A stretch of DNA of 64,000 bases from SHVO01 sp964576515 (GTDB lineage Bacteria; Pseudomonadota; Alphaproteobacteria; Rhodospirillales; Rhodospirillaceae), in assembly GCA_964576515.1 (NCBI GenBank), contig CAZNUW010000015.1, forward strand, positions 7,135-71,134, written 5' to 3'. Position 1 is the first letter of the stretch. Each line of letters opens with the position of its first letter. Made by a program: the position numbers and the translations under genes. The notes under the pieces are model-generated. The model was not told the origin of the DNA and did not search any database. It saw nothing but the letters and a program-made list of their open reading frames with translations. Of this stretch, positions 35,303-44,152 are shown piece after piece.

Positions 35303-35812
35303 ATGAAACGCTTCATCGTGATCATGCTGGTCATCCTCCTGATCGCCGGCGGCGGCGCGGGCGGACTGATGATGATGGGAGTCATCCCGAACCCGTTCAA
35401 CCCGACGGCGCAAGGCGGCCCGCTCACGGACGCGGAGAAAGCCGCCCAGGAGTTGGAAGCCAAAAAATTCCAGGGACCGACGGCCGCGTTCAACCTGATC
35501 AAGTTGGACGACATGATCATTCCCGTCATCATCGATGGGCGTGTTACGCGGCGCGTTTTCGTCATCGCGCGTCTGATGGTCGATCAGCCATCCAATGAGT
35601 CGACCGTTGAGGGAAAAGTCCGTCTCTATCAGGACGCCGTGATGAGCGACCTTGTGCCGTTCTTTCAGAAATATTTCTTGGATCACGATGCGGTCAGCGC
35701 CGTTGTGGTGAAGGAACGGCTCAATATGAGCGCCAAGAAAGTCTACGGCGACATGATCGAGGACGTTGTGCTGATCAATGTTTTCGACAACGAAAACCCC
35801 AGACAGCGCTAA
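35303..35812 (+). CDS. single-pass membrane protein, FliL-like by pattern (hypothetical)
   Basis: 169 residues. A Gly-rich N-terminal membrane helix (about 4-27), a linker with Gln/Glu/Lys, then a periplasmic domain: FNLIKLDDMIIPVIIDGRVTRRVFVIARLMVD and a helical tail with MSDLVPFFQKYF. The layout and spacing resemble FliL-type stator-associated proteins, but no signature proves it. It follows thiL by 21 bases and could be co-transcribed. No flagellar genes lie beside it. Confidence 0.65.
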   Translation: MKRFIVIMLVILLIAGGGAGGLMMMGVIPNPFNPTAQGGPLTDAEKAAQELEAKKFQGPTAAFNLIKLDDMIIPVIIDGRVTRRVFVIARLMVDQPSNESTVEGKVRLYQDAVMSDLVPFFQKYFLDHDAVSAVVVKERLNMSAKKVYGDMIEDVVLINVFDNENPRQR

Positions 35813-35899
35813 TTAATCCAGCCTAAATCGACGGGCGGGACCTCTAAAAACCTCTGTTTTACCAGCCCGTTGCGTCGCTATGGGGCTTCTGGCACTCTC

Positions 35900-35933
35900 G
35901 CGTTTGCGCCGGGAGGGCGCTTGCGCCGGGAGG
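35900..35933. repeat. 17-bp direct repeat, two copies, upstream of hppA
   Basis: Units 35900-35916 (GCGTTTGCGCCGGGAGG) and 35917-35933 differ at one base, and a third partial copy (GGCGCCGG) follows near 35938. They lie in the 220-bp gap before hppA. The cause could be replication slippage; a protein-binding role is not shown. Confidence 0.5.
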
Positions 35934-36032
35934 GGATGGCGCCGGTCATATAATCATTTTGTTTGTTAGTTGAATAAGCACGTGCTCAGGCCGCTGAGAC
36001 GCGGCCCAATCATCGTATCAACGGGAGTGAAT

Positions 36033-38129
36033 ATGACAGTAAGTTCCTTAGAGATTCTCGTGATCGCATGCGGTTTGCTGGCGGTGCTCTACGGCATCTA
36101 CGGCGTCTCGCGTGTGCTCGCGAAGCCGGCCGGAAATCCGCGGATGCAGGAAATCGCAGCCGCCGTGCAAGAGGGGGCGGCCGCTTATCTTAATCGTCAA
36201 TACCTGACCATCGGCATCGTCGGCATCGTGGTCGCCATTGTGCTCGGTGCAACCTTGGGCGTGACTGTTGCGGTCGGATTCCTCATCGGCGCCGTCCTGT
36301 CGGGCGTTGCGGGCTATGTCGGCATGAACGTCTCGGTGCGCGCGAACGTGCGCACGGCGGCGGCCGCCCTCGACGGCGGCGGCCTCAAAGGCGCGCATGC
36401 GGTCGCGTTTCAAGCCGGCGCGGTCACGGGCCTTCTGGTCGTGGGCCTCGGTCTTCTCGGCGTGGCGGGTTACTTCTTCGTCCTTCACGACGCGGCGGTT
36501 GCGGCCGTTCCGCGCACGGTGATCGAAGGCCTTGTCGCGCTCAGCTTCGGCGCCTCGCTCATCTCGATTTTCGCCCGTCTCGGCGGCGGGATATTCACCA
36601 AGGGCGCCGACGTCGGCGCGGACCTCGTCGGCAAGGTCGAAGCGGGGATCCCGGAAGATGACCCACGCAACCCGGCGGTGATCGCCGACAACGTGGGCGA
36701 CAACGTCGGCGACTGCGCCGGCATGGCCGCGGACCTGTTCGAGACCTACGCGGTGACCATCGTGGCCACCATGCTCCTGGGGTCGATTTTCTTCACCGGC
36801 GAGGACAGCCTTCGCGCGATGATGTATCCACTGGTCGTCGGCGGGGTCTGCATCATCGCCTCGGTGATCGGAACGTTCTTCTCGGGCATCGGTGCGTCGG
36901 GCAAGATCATGGCCGCGCTGTATCGCGGTTTCATCGTGACGGCGATCCTCTCGTTCATCCTGATCTACGGCATCACAACCCAGCTTTTCGGCGCCGGTGT
37001 GACTACGACGGATGGCGTCTTGTATTCGGCCAATGACCTGATCGTTTGCGCGGTCGTGGGCTTGGTCGTGACCGGGCTGATTATATGGATCACCGAATAC
37101 TATACCGGCACGGGGTTCCGTCCGGTGCGGTCCGTGGCCGCGGCATCGACCACCGGTCACGGCACGAACATCATTCAGGGCCTCGCGATCTCCATGGAAG
37201 CCTGCGCCTTGCCGGTGCTGGTGATCTCGGGCGGCATCATCGTGTCGTACATGACCGCGGGCCTCTTCGGGCTTTCGGTCGCGGCGACCACGATGCTGGC
37301 GCTCGCCGGGATCGTGGTGGCGCTCGATGCTTACGGTCCGGTGACGGACAACGCGGGCGGCATCGCCGAGATGTCGCACCTGCCGCCGGACGTCCGGAAA
37401 GTCACCGATGCGCTCGACGCGGTCGGCAACACCACCAAGGCCGTCACCAAGGGCTATGCGATCGGTTCAGCGGGGCTTGCCTCGCTGGTTCTGTTCGCGG
37501 CCTACACGGAAGACCTCAAGCATTACTTCTCCGATTTGAACGTGCAGTTCAGTCTCGAGAATCCGTTCGTGGTGGTCGGCCTGTTCCTCGGCGGCCTGCT
37601 CCCGTACCTCTTTGGGGCCATGGGCATGCAGGCGGTGGGCCGAGCGGCCGGTTCGGTCGTGAACGAGGTGCGCCGTCAGTTCCGTGAAATCAAAGGCATC
37701 ATGGAAGGCACGGCGAAGCCGGATTACGGCCGGGCCGTGGACATGCTGACCAAGGCGGCGATCAAGGAAATGATCATTCCGTCGATGCTGCCGGTCCTGT
37801 CGCCCATCGTGCTGTACTTCGCGGTCGACGCCATCGCCGGGCAGGCGCAAGCCTTCACGGCGCTCGGGGCCATGCTCCTCGGCACCATCGTCACGGGTCT
37901 GTTCGTCGCGATCTCGATGACCTCGGGCGGCGGTGCGTGGGACAACGCCAAGAAGTACATCGAAGACGGCAATCATGGCGGCAAGGGCTCGGACGCCCAC
38001 AAAGCCGCGGTGACCGGCGATACCGTTGGGGATCCGTACAAAGACACGGCGGGTCCGGCGGTCAACCCGATGATCAAGATCATCAACATCGTCGCTCTGC
38101 TTCTGCTTGCTGCGCTCGCGACGGGTTAA
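36033..38129 (+). CDS. hppA: membrane-bound proton-translocating pyrophosphatase, K+-insensitive type
   Basis: 698-residue H+-PPase with about 16 membrane helices that couples PPi hydrolysis to proton pumping. The PPi/Mg site is GGGIFTKGADVGADLVGKVEAG (185-206) followed by DDPRNPAVIADNVGDNVGDCAG. Lys469 in GNTTKAVTKG marks the K+-independent class (K+-dependent enzymes have Ala there). ATG 36033 with a GGGAG ribosome-binding site is preferred to the upstream ATG at 35970. Monocistronic, ending at a strong terminator. It would recover energy from PPi made by biosynthetic reactions. Confidence 0.96.
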   Translation: MTVSSLEILVIACGLLAVLYGIYGVSRVLAKPAGNPRMQEIAAAVQEGAAAYLNRQYLTIGIVGIVVAIVLGATLGVTVAVGFLIGAVLSGVAGYVGMNVSVRANVRTAAAALDGGGLKGAHAVAFQAGAVTGLLVVGLGLLGVAGYFFVLHDAAVAAVPRTVIEGLVALSFGASLISIFARLGGGIFTKGADVGADLVGKVEAGIPEDDPRNPAVIADNVGDNVGDCAGMAADLFETYAVTIVATMLLGSIFFTGEDSLRAMMYPLVVGGVCIIASVIGTFFSGIGASGKIMAALYRGFIVTAILSFILIYGITTQLFGAGVTTTDGVLYSANDLIVCAVVGLVVTGLIIWITEYYTGTGFRPVRSVAAASTTGHGTNIIQGLAISMEACALPVLVISGGIIVSYMTAGLFGLSVAATTMLALAGIVVALDAYGPVTDNAGGIAEMSHLPPDVRKVTDALDAVGNTTKAVTKGYAIGSAGLASLVLFAAYTEDLKHYFSDLNVQFSLENPFVVVGLFLGGLLPYLFGAMGMQAVGRAAGSVVNEVRRQFREIKGIMEGTAKPDYGRAVDMLTKAAIKEMIIPSMLPVLSPIVLYFAVDAIAGQAQAFTALGAMLLGTIVTGLFVAISMTSGGGAWDNAKKYIEDGNHGGKGSDAHKAAVTGDTVGDPYKDTAGPAVNPMIKIINIVALLLLAALATG

Positions 38130-38150
38130 GCGAAGGGCGAAGGATTGCGG

Positions 38151-38181
38151 AAAGCCCGGACCTCTTGAAGGTCCGGGCTTT
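38151..38181 (+). terminator. intrinsic terminator of hppA
   Basis: 13-bp perfect stem (38151-38163 with 38169-38181), 5-nt loop CTTGA, GC core AGCCCGGACCT, followed by TTGTTT. It starts 21 bases after the hppA stop. Confidence 0.9.
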
Positions 38182-38227
38182 TTGTTTATAGGCTAAACCA
38201 ACAGATGCACGCCAAGGGGAGGGACCG

Positions 38228-39445
38228 ATGCGCCTTGCCGCCAGTACCGCCGTAGCGCTGTTCACCGTTCTCGCGTCCGCCGCCGCGGCGGACAAACCCG
38301 TCACCGCGCCGATCTTCGAGGTCGATCCGTTCTGGCCGAAGCCGCTTCCCAATCATTGGGTCACGGGCTCCACCATCGGATTGTCGGTCGACGCCAACGA
38401 CAATGTGTGGACCCTCAACCGGCCGGAGTCCGTGCCCGAGGAGTTCAAGGCCGCAGACCTCAAGGCCTCGGAGGCCGTCGACGATGAATCCCTGCCGGGC
38501 GCGGCGGGAAAGGTCAGCACGACGGACGCGGTCGGCGCCTGTTGCAAGGTCGCGCCCCAGGTGCTGGTTTATGACGCCGCGGGCAACGTCGTGAAATCAT
38601 GGGGTGGAAAAGGCGCGGGTTATGAATGGCCCGAACGCAATCACGGCCTGACCGTCGATCACAAAGGCAATGTGTGGATCGGCGGCAACGGCGAGAATGA
38701 CACCCACATCCTCAAATTCGATGCCAACGGCAAGTTCCTGTTGCAGGTCGGCAAACAGGGTGTGCGCAAAGGCAGCAACGACCTGCAGAATTTCTGGAAA
38801 CCGTCGAAGATCGTGTCCGACCCGTCGGCCAACGAAGTGTATGTTTCCGACGGTTACGGCAACCGCCGGATCGTCGTGCTCGACGCGGACAAGGGAACCT
38901 ACAAACGCCATTGGGGCGCTTACGGCGCGAAGCCCGACGATGCGCCGCTCGCGCCGTACACGCCATATGGGCCGCCGGCCAAGCAATTCTCCACGGTGCA
39001 CTGTGTCGTCGTGTCGAACGACGGGCTGGTCTATGTGTGCGACCGGGTGAACGACCGCATCCAGGTGTTCACCAAGGCCGGAAAATTCGTGAGGGAAGCG
39101 ATCATCGATCCGAAGACATATCGTTCCGGTTCGGTATGGGACATCGCGTTCTCACGCGATCCGCAGCAGGCTTATCTCTACGTCGCCAACGGCGTGGATC
39201 AGAAGATCAACGTTCTCTCGCGCGAAACGCTTGAGGTTCTGACCTCGTTCGGCGACGGTGGCCGTCAGCCCGGCCAGTTCTTCGGCGTGCACAATCTCGC
39301 GACCGATTCCAAAGGCAATCTCTATGCGACCGAGACTTATACCGGCGCGCGCATCCAGCGCTTCGTGTTCAAGGGTGTCGGGCCCGTCACGAAGAAAGAG
39401 CAAGGCGTCCCGTGGCCGCAAGCGGCCAAAGTGTCGGTGAAGTAG
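38228..39445 (+). CDS. secreted six-bladed beta-propeller (NHL-like) protein
   Basis: 405 residues with a signal peptide (1-21). The mature protein consists of NHL/6-bladed propeller repeats, for example GLSVDANDNVWTLN, GLTVDHKGNVWIGG, HCVVVSNDGLVYVCDRVNDRIQVF and NLATDSKGNLYATETYTGARIQRF. One vicinal cysteine pair (VGACCKVAP, about residues 101-107) is notable. Proteins like this are common in soil proteobacteria and acidobacteria; ligand and enzyme activity are unknown. Possible ribosome-binding site GGGGAGGG before the ATG. Confidence 0.85.
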   Translation: MRLAASTAVALFTVLASAAAADKPVTAPIFEVDPFWPKPLPNHWVTGSTIGLSVDANDNVWTLNRPESVPEEFKAADLKASEAVDDESLPGAAGKVSTTDAVGACCKVAPQVLVYDAAGNVVKSWGGKGAGYEWPERNHGLTVDHKGNVWIGGNGENDTHILKFDANGKFLLQVGKQGVRKGSNDLQNFWKPSKIVSDPSANEVYVSDGYGNRRIVVLDADKGTYKRHWGAYGAKPDDAPLAPYTPYGPPAKQFSTVHCVVVSNDGLVYVCDRVNDRIQVFTKAGKFVREAIIDPKTYRSGSVWDIAFSRDPQQAYLYVANGVDQKINVLSRETLEVLTSFGDGGRQPGQFFGVHNLATDSKGNLYATETYTGARIQRFVFKGVGPVTKKEQGVPWPQAAKVSVK

Positions 39446-39469
39446 CTGAGTGAAGTCGCTGAGGGTGGG

Positions 39470-39934
39470 TTAGCGCGGCCCCGGACCGCCGCCCGGTGTG
39501 CCGGAAAGGCGGCCGAGGTTGCCGATCAACTGTTCGATCAGGCTGAACTCGCGACCCTTGGTCGGCGTCTCGCGGCTGGCGATATTGACGTTGCGTCCGT
39601 CTTCCAGCCCCAGCTTGCGGACGTCCTTGAGAATGCCGCGATCGTCGAAGCTGACGGCGTAAACGGTGCGGTCGAGCTCATGATTGGGATAGAACGCGTA
39701 CTGTGTGGTGTGCGCGCTGATATAGTACCAGGTCTCATCGTCGAATACGGCGGTGGTCGCCGGTGTTCCCAGCAATCCGCGCACGTCCTGACGGGTCTGC
39801 TCGCCCACCGAGAGCTGCGCCAGCGCTTCCGGCGGCGGAAGATTGCCGCGGGCATCGATGTCCTTGGCGCAACCGGCCACAAGGCCCGCGCACAGGGCCG
39901 TGACGATCAGAGAAGGCAAATGTCTGGTTTTCAT
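39470..39934 (-). CDS. bamE: outer-membrane assembly lipoprotein BamE
   Basis: 154 residues. Lipoprotein signal with lipobox LVAGC (Cys22), then the SmpA/OmlA domain: QLSVGEQTRQDVRGLLGTPATTAVFDDETWYYIS and VYAVSFDDRGILKDVRKL. Part of the BAM complex that folds outer-membrane beta-barrels. The C-terminal tail is Gly/Pro-rich (GGGPGP). Divergent from the bc1 chaperone gene, matching the usual alphaproteobacterial order. Confidence 0.94.
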   Translation of the reverse strand: MKTRHLPSLIVTALCAGLVAGCAKDIDARGNLPPPEALAQLSVGEQTRQDVRGLLGTPATTAVFDDETWYYISAHTTQYAFYPNHELDRTVYAVSFDDRGILKDVRKLGLEDGRNVNIASRETPTKGREFSLIEQLIGNLGRLSGTPGGGPGPR

Positions 39935-40043
39935 GACTTGCCGTATTATATCAGGCTCCTTCGGAAGCCTAGCCCCTTGTTGTGGGCGCGAGATTCATTA
40001 CAACCTCGCATAGTTACAGCCTCAGGACCATAAAGCCGCGCCC

Positions 40044-40589
40044 ATGCCATTTGCGAACCTCTTCCGGCGTAAAGACGCCCAACCCGATCCGGTGGTCGCG
40101 CTTTACGCGGCCCTCGTCCAAAAGGCGCGCGATCCAAAATTTTACACGGACCTCGCTGTGCCCGACACGGTGGACGGACGTTTCGACATGGTGGTCATTC
40201 ACGCGATGCTGGTCATGCGCCGCCTGCGTGAAAAGCCCGATGAAGTGCACACGACGGGACAAAGGTTGTTCGATCTCATGTTCACCGATATGGATCGTTC
40301 GCTCCGGGAAATGGGAGTCGGCGATATGAGCGTCGGTAAACATGTCAAACGTATGGCCAGGGCCTTTTATGGCCGCGCGGCGGCCTACGAAGCCGGAATG
40401 GATGAAAGCCCCGACGCCTTGCTGAAAGCCATCGGCGACAATCTCTATCGCCACGGCCAGCCGCCGGACGGCGCGCTTGCGGCCATCGCGTCCTATTTGA
40501 CGCGCGCGAGCGCCCACCTTGCGCGCCAGCCGGTCGACGACGTCGCCGCCGGCCGGATCGACTTCGCCATCCCGGTGCTGACGCCATGA
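40044..40589 (+). CDS. ubiquinol-cytochrome c reductase chaperone (Cbp3/UQCC1-like)
   Basis: 181 residues. Family marks: ALYAALVQKARDPKFYTDLAVPDTVDGRFDMVVIHAMLVMRRL, with LFDLMFTDMDRSLREMGVGDMSVGKHVKRM following; the same helical block is found in mitochondrial Cbp3. It would assist cytochrome b synthesis or assembly of the bc1 complex. The stop overlaps the yceD ATG. It lies between bamE and yceD, as in other alphaproteobacteria. Confidence 0.9.
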   Translation: MPFANLFRRKDAQPDPVVALYAALVQKARDPKFYTDLAVPDTVDGRFDMVVIHAMLVMRRLREKPDEVHTTGQRLFDLMFTDMDRSLREMGVGDMSVGKHVKRMARAFYGRAAAYEAGMDESPDALLKAIGDNLYRHGQPPDGALAAIASYLTRASAHLARQPVDDVAAGRIDFAIPVLTP

Positions 40590-41161
40590 CGGCGCGCCCG
40601 CAGCCCGAGTTCACGTTCCCGGTCGATGTGACCTCGCTGCCCCAGGTGGGGCGTGCTTATACGATCACCGCCGATGCGGATGCGCGGGCCCGTGTGGCCG
40701 CGCGGCTGGGGGTACAGGACATCTCCCGGCTTTCAGCGACCTTTGAGTTGATGCCCAGGGCAGGGGGGCTGGTCAGGGTCACCGGGACGGTCGAGGCCGA
40801 TCTCACGCAATCGTGCGTGGTTACATTGGGCCCGGTCCCGGCCGCGGCGAAGGAGTCGGTGGACGTCACCTTCACGACCTACCCGGCGGGCAAAACGCCC
40901 GCGGGTAATTTGGAGGAAGACGTCGAGGAACTTGTCGGCCTGGGCGAGGAGGAGCCTCCTGAGGAGGCTCTGGACGGGCAGATCGACCTGGGAGAGGTGG
41001 CGGTGGTCCAACTGGCCCTGGGGCTCGATCCCTATCCCCGCGCCCCCGGAGCGGCCTTCAAAGCCCCGTCCTGGGTGGAAAAAGGGGAGGAAAGCCAAGG
41101 CGAAAGCCCCTTTGCGGTCCTGGCCCAACTCCAGAAGAAAAGCCCTCCCAAAGGACACTGA
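40586..41161 (+). CDS. DUF177 (YceD-like) protein
   Basis: 191 residues of the YceD family, which sits upstream of rpmF in most proteobacteria and is linked to 23S rRNA or ribosome maturation. Marks: LVRVTGTVEADLTQSCVVTLGPV and a Glu-rich stretch before GQIDLGEVAVVQLALGLDPYPRAPGA. Coupled to the chaperone gene; an rpmF promoter lies between it and rpmF. Confidence 0.92.
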   Translation: MTARPQPEFTFPVDVTSLPQVGRAYTITADADARARVAARLGVQDISRLSATFELMPRAGGLVRVTGTVEADLTQSCVVTLGPVPAAAKESVDVTFTTYPAGKTPAGNLEEDVEELVGLGEEEPPEEALDGQIDLGEVAVVQLALGLDPYPRAPGAAFKAPSWVEKGEESQGESPFAVLAQLQKKSPPKGH

Positions 41162-41176
41162 TCGGGGTCAATGTGC

Positions 41177-41205
41177 TTGCACCTCAATGTCTTTTTCGCT
41201 ATTTA
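41177..41205 (+). promoter_or_regulatory. candidate sigma-70 promoter of rpmF
   Basis: TTGCAC (41177-41182), a 17-bp spacer and TATTTA (41200-41205), 70 bases before the rpmF ATG. Good -35 and spacing. Confidence 0.5.
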
Positions 41206-41275
41206 GGCGCGCTTTCGGGCAGCCCCACGGTGGATTGGCCAGGCCCGACGCACTCACATCACGAAAGATTCGACC

Positions 41276-41464
41276 ATGGCGGTCCCTAAGAAGAAAGTAT
41301 CCAAGTCTCGTCGCGACATGCGCCGGTCTCATCATGCGCTCAAGTCGTCCTCCCGCCAGGAGTGTCCGAACTGCGGTGAATTGAAGCGCCCGCACCACAT
41401 GTGCGTCGCTTGCGGCCACTACGACGGCCGTGAAATCGCAGCCCAGGGCGAGACTGTCGCCTAA
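41276..41464 (+). CDS. rpmF: 50S ribosomal protein L32
   Basis: 62 residues. MAVPKKKVSKSRRDMRRSHH at the N-terminus and the zinc-binding CPNCGELKRPHHMCVACG. The classic rpmF-plsX-fabH cluster follows, coupling ribosome and membrane lipid synthesis. Confidence 0.97.
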   Translation: MAVPKKKVSKSRRDMRRSHHALKSSSRQECPNCGELKRPHHMCVACGHYDGREIAAQGETVA

Positions 41465-41567
41465 TCGGCGCGTCATATAGACTCTCCCGGTCACGAGGCG
41501 CGACAGTGCCTTCTGTAAACAAGGGGGGAGATCCCCATACCGTGATGCGACTCTCTCGGGGGGCTTG

Positions 41568-42617
41568 GTGAGCGCACCACTCATTATCTCGCTGGATGCC
41601 ATGGGGGGCGATTACGCCCCCGAGATCGTGGTTAAAGGCGCGCGGCTGGCGCGCGTGCGTTATCCTGACGCACGCTTCCTGTTCTTTGGCGATGAAGCGC
41701 GTATCGAACCGCTTCTGAAGGCCGACAGCGCGCTTCTTGCGTGTTCGACGATCCATCACACCGATCAGGTCGTGACGGGCGACGCGAAGCCGTCGCAGGT
41801 GATCCGCTCCGGACGCCAGACGAGCATGTGGAAGGCCATCGAAGCCGTGAAGAACGGCGACGCCGCGGGCGTCGTGTCCGCCGGCAACACCGGCGCGCTC
41901 ATGGCTATGGCGAAGATGATCATGCGCCCGCTGAACGGCATCGACCGACCGGCGATCTGCGGTCTGTTCCCGACCAAGCAGGGCGAAACCGTGATGCTCG
42001 ATCTGGGCGCGAACGCCCAATGCGACGCGCGCAATCTGGTCGAGTTCGCCGTGATGGGCGAATGTTTCGCCCGCGCAATCCTTGGTCAGGAGCGCCCGAG
42101 CGTGGGCCTTCTCAACATCGGCTCGGAAGACGCCAAGGGAACCGGGCTTCTCAAGGAAGCGAACCAGATCCTGCGCCGCTCGCATCTCGACATCGAATTC
42201 AAGGGCTTCATCGAAGGCGACGACATCGCCAAGGGCACCGTGGACGTCGTGGTGACGGACGGGTTCACCGGGAATGTCGCCTTGAAGACCGCCGAGGGCA
42301 CGGCGAAGATGTTCTCCGGCTTCCTGAAAAATGCGATCAAAAGTTCGATCCTCGCGCAACTGGGGATGCTTCTGGCGAAGCCGGTTATCGCGCAAGTGAT
42401 GGCGCGCACCGATCCGCGCCGCTATAACGGTGCCCTCTTTGTGGGTTTGAACGGCGTGGTCGTGAAAAGTCATGGCGGCACGGATTCTGTCGGGTTTGCG
42501 AACGCCATCGGTGTGGCGGTCGACATGATCGCGCGCGACCTCAACAGCAAGATCGCCGAACAGCTCGCGCATCTCGCGGCTCAGGAAGCCGTGATGGCCG
42601 AGGCGGCGAGCGAATGA
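41568..42617 (+). CDS. plsX: phosphate acyltransferase PlsX
   Basis: About 349 residues. Converts acyl-ACP to acyl-phosphate, the first step of phospholipid synthesis via PlsY. Family marks: LDAMGGDYAPEIVVKGA, SAGNTGALMAMAK, NIGSEDAKGTGLLKEA and VVVTDGFTGNVALKTAEG. GTG 41568 chosen (TTG 41565 just upstream). The stop overlaps the fabH ATG. Confidence 0.96.
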   Translation: MSAPLIISLDAMGGDYAPEIVVKGARLARVRYPDARFLFFGDEARIEPLLKADSALLACSTIHHTDQVVTGDAKPSQVIRSGRQTSMWKAIEAVKNGDAAGVVSAGNTGALMAMAKMIMRPLNGIDRPAICGLFPTKQGETVMLDLGANAQCDARNLVEFAVMGECFARAILGQERPSVGLLNIGSEDAKGTGLLKEANQILRRSHLDIEFKGFIEGDDIAKGTVDVVVTDGFTGNVALKTAEGTAKMFSGFLKNAIKSSILAQLGMLLAKPVIAQVMARTDPRRYNGALFVGLNGVVVKSHGGTDSVGFANAIGVAVDMIARDLNSKIAEQLAHLAAQEAVMAEAASE

Positions 42618-43588
42618 CGATCCGTTCCGTTGTCGCGGGCGTCGGCGCGTATTTGCCCGAGAAGGTCGTCACCAATCATGAGTTGGCGCAACGAGTCGAT
42701 ACGTCCGACGAGTGGATCGTCGAGCGGTCGGGCATCCGCAAGCGCCATATCGCCGCCGAAGGTCAACTGACATCGGATCTAGCTATCGCCGCGACGCGCC
42801 AGGCATTGGCCGCCGCCGGCCGCGAAGGCCACGAGGTGGACCTGTTTGTCGTCGCCACCGCGACACCGGATCAAACGTTTCCCGCCACGGCCGCGCGCCT
42901 CCAGGCCGCGCTGGGCCGACCCGGCGTGCCCGCGTTCGATGTACAGGCGGTGTGCTCCGGTTTTGTCTATGGCCTCGCGGTCGTCGACAACTTCATTCGC
43001 GCCGGACAGGCAAAATGCGCCGTCATCGTCGGCGCTGAGACTTTCTCGCGAATTCTCGATTGGAACGACCGCACAACCTGCGTCTTGTTCGGCGACGGCG
43101 CGGGCGCGGTGGTGCTGACCGCCGAGCAGGGCGCCGGCACCAGCGCCGACCGTGGTGTGCTCTCGACGCATCTGCACTCCGACGGACGTCATCACGACAT
43201 GCTTTTTGTCGACGGCGGGCCGTCCTCGACCCAAACCACGGGCCACGTGGTGATGAAGGGCAAGGAAGTCTTCAAACACGCGGTGGTCAACCTGACGGAA
43301 GCCGTGCGCGAGGCGCTGACGGCGAATCAGGTCACCATCGATCAGGTGGATTGGCTTGTCCCGCATCAGGCCAACAAGCGCATCCTCGACAGCACCGCGC
43401 AGAAGCTGGGGCTCGACCCGGCGAAGGTGATCGTCACCGTCCAGGAGCACGCGAATACGTCGGCGGCCTCGATTCCCTTGGCGTTACACGCGGGGATCGC
43501 CGACGGGCGAATCAAACCGGGCCAGTTGGTGCTTCTGGAAGCTATGGGCGGGGGCTTCACCTGGGGTTCCGCCCTTATCCGGTTGTAA
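42614..43588 (+). CDS. fabH: beta-ketoacyl-ACP synthase III
   Basis: 324-residue KAS III initiating fatty-acid synthesis from acetyl-CoA and malonyl-ACP. Catalytic Cys114 in DVQAVCSGFVYG, His in VPHQANKRI and Asn in EHANTSAASIPLAL complete the triad. The C-terminal GGGFTWGSALIRL is typical. Translationally coupled to plsX. Confidence 0.97.
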   Translation: MTIRSVVAGVGAYLPEKVVTNHELAQRVDTSDEWIVERSGIRKRHIAAEGQLTSDLAIAATRQALAAAGREGHEVDLFVVATATPDQTFPATAARLQAALGRPGVPAFDVQAVCSGFVYGLAVVDNFIRAGQAKCAVIVGAETFSRILDWNDRTTCVLFGDGAGAVVLTAEQGAGTSADRGVLSTHLHSDGRHHDMLFVDGGPSSTQTTGHVVMKGKEVFKHAVVNLTEAVREALTANQVTIDQVDWLVPHQANKRILDSTAQKLGLDPAKVIVTVQEHANTSAASIPLALHAGIADGRIKPGQLVLLEAMGGGFTWGSALIRL

Positions 43589-43691
43589 TTTCGCGCTAAA
43601 TTTTTCGCCCTATTTTCAACCAATAGGCGCTTTTTTGAGGCGAAGCCCCATATAGGCGGGCTAAAGCCTTGTTTCTCATAGAGAACCTGTA

Positions 43692-43720
43692 TTGACGGAC
43701 GCCGGGCCGTCCTTTAACCT
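43692..43720 (+). promoter_or_regulatory. candidate promoter upstream of ihfA
   Basis: TTGACG (43692-43697), 17-bp spacer containing GGACGCCGGGCCGTCC, and a weak -10 TAACCT (43715-43720). It lies 40 bases before the ihfA ATG. The -35 is good and the -10 poor. Confidence 0.35.
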
Positions 43721-43759
43721 CTTGTTTTCACGCCTTTTCTCATTAGGGGAGCGCGTTCG

Positions 43760-44134
43760 ATGGGCGAGACCATTACCCGCGCACAGCTGAGCGAGGCCAT
43801 CTACCAGGAAGTCGGTTTGTCGCGGAATGAATCCGCGGACCTCCTGGAGTTGGTCCTGAACGAGATCACGCAAGCGCTGTTGCGCAATGAGACCGTGAAG
43901 ATTTCCTCGTTCGGGAGCTTCTCGGTACGTCAGAAAGGTCAGCGGATCGGTCGCAATCCGAAGACCGGCGAGGAAGTGCCTATTCTCCCGCGCAAAGTGC
44001 TGGTCTTCCGGCCTTCGCAGTTGTTGAAGGCGCGCATCCGCCAGGGGCATACCGCGCAGACGCGTACGGCGCAGGCGCCGTCCGCGCCGCCGACGGGTAC
44101 GCCCACGACCGGCACGCCCACGACTGGCACGTAA
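43760..44134 (+). CDS. ihfA: integration host factor subunit alpha
   Basis: 124 residues of the HU/IHF family. MGETITRAQLSEAIYQEVGL at the start, SFGSFSVRQKGQRIGRNPKTGEEV in the beta-arm and VLVFRPSQLLKARI at the core end match IHF alpha. It bends DNA at specific sites. Unlike the usual ~100-residue protein it has a C-terminal tail rich in Thr, Gly, Pro and Ala (TGTPTTGTPTTGT), encoded by 15-bp DNA repeats. 19 bases before the merR gene. Confidence 0.95.
   Translation: MGETITRAQLSEAIYQEVGLSRNESADLLELVLNEITQALLRNETVKISSFGSFSVRQKGQRIGRNPKTGEEVPILPRKVLVFRPSQLLKARIRQGHTAQTRTAQAPSAPPTGTPTTGTPTTGT
44101..44130 (+). repeat. 15-bp tandem repeat in the ihfA tail
   Basis: Units 44101-44115 (GCCCACGACCGGCAC) and 44116-44130 differ by one base, with a diverged partial unit before them. 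They encode PTTGT repeats. Being a multiple of three, copy-number change would not shift the frame. Confidence 0.7.
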
Positions 44135-44152
44135 GCGCGCGCCCGCGGTCAC

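Noticed and set aside
35900..35933. Possible CRISPR-like repeat
   Set aside because: Only two adjacent 17-bp copies with no spacers and no cas genes.
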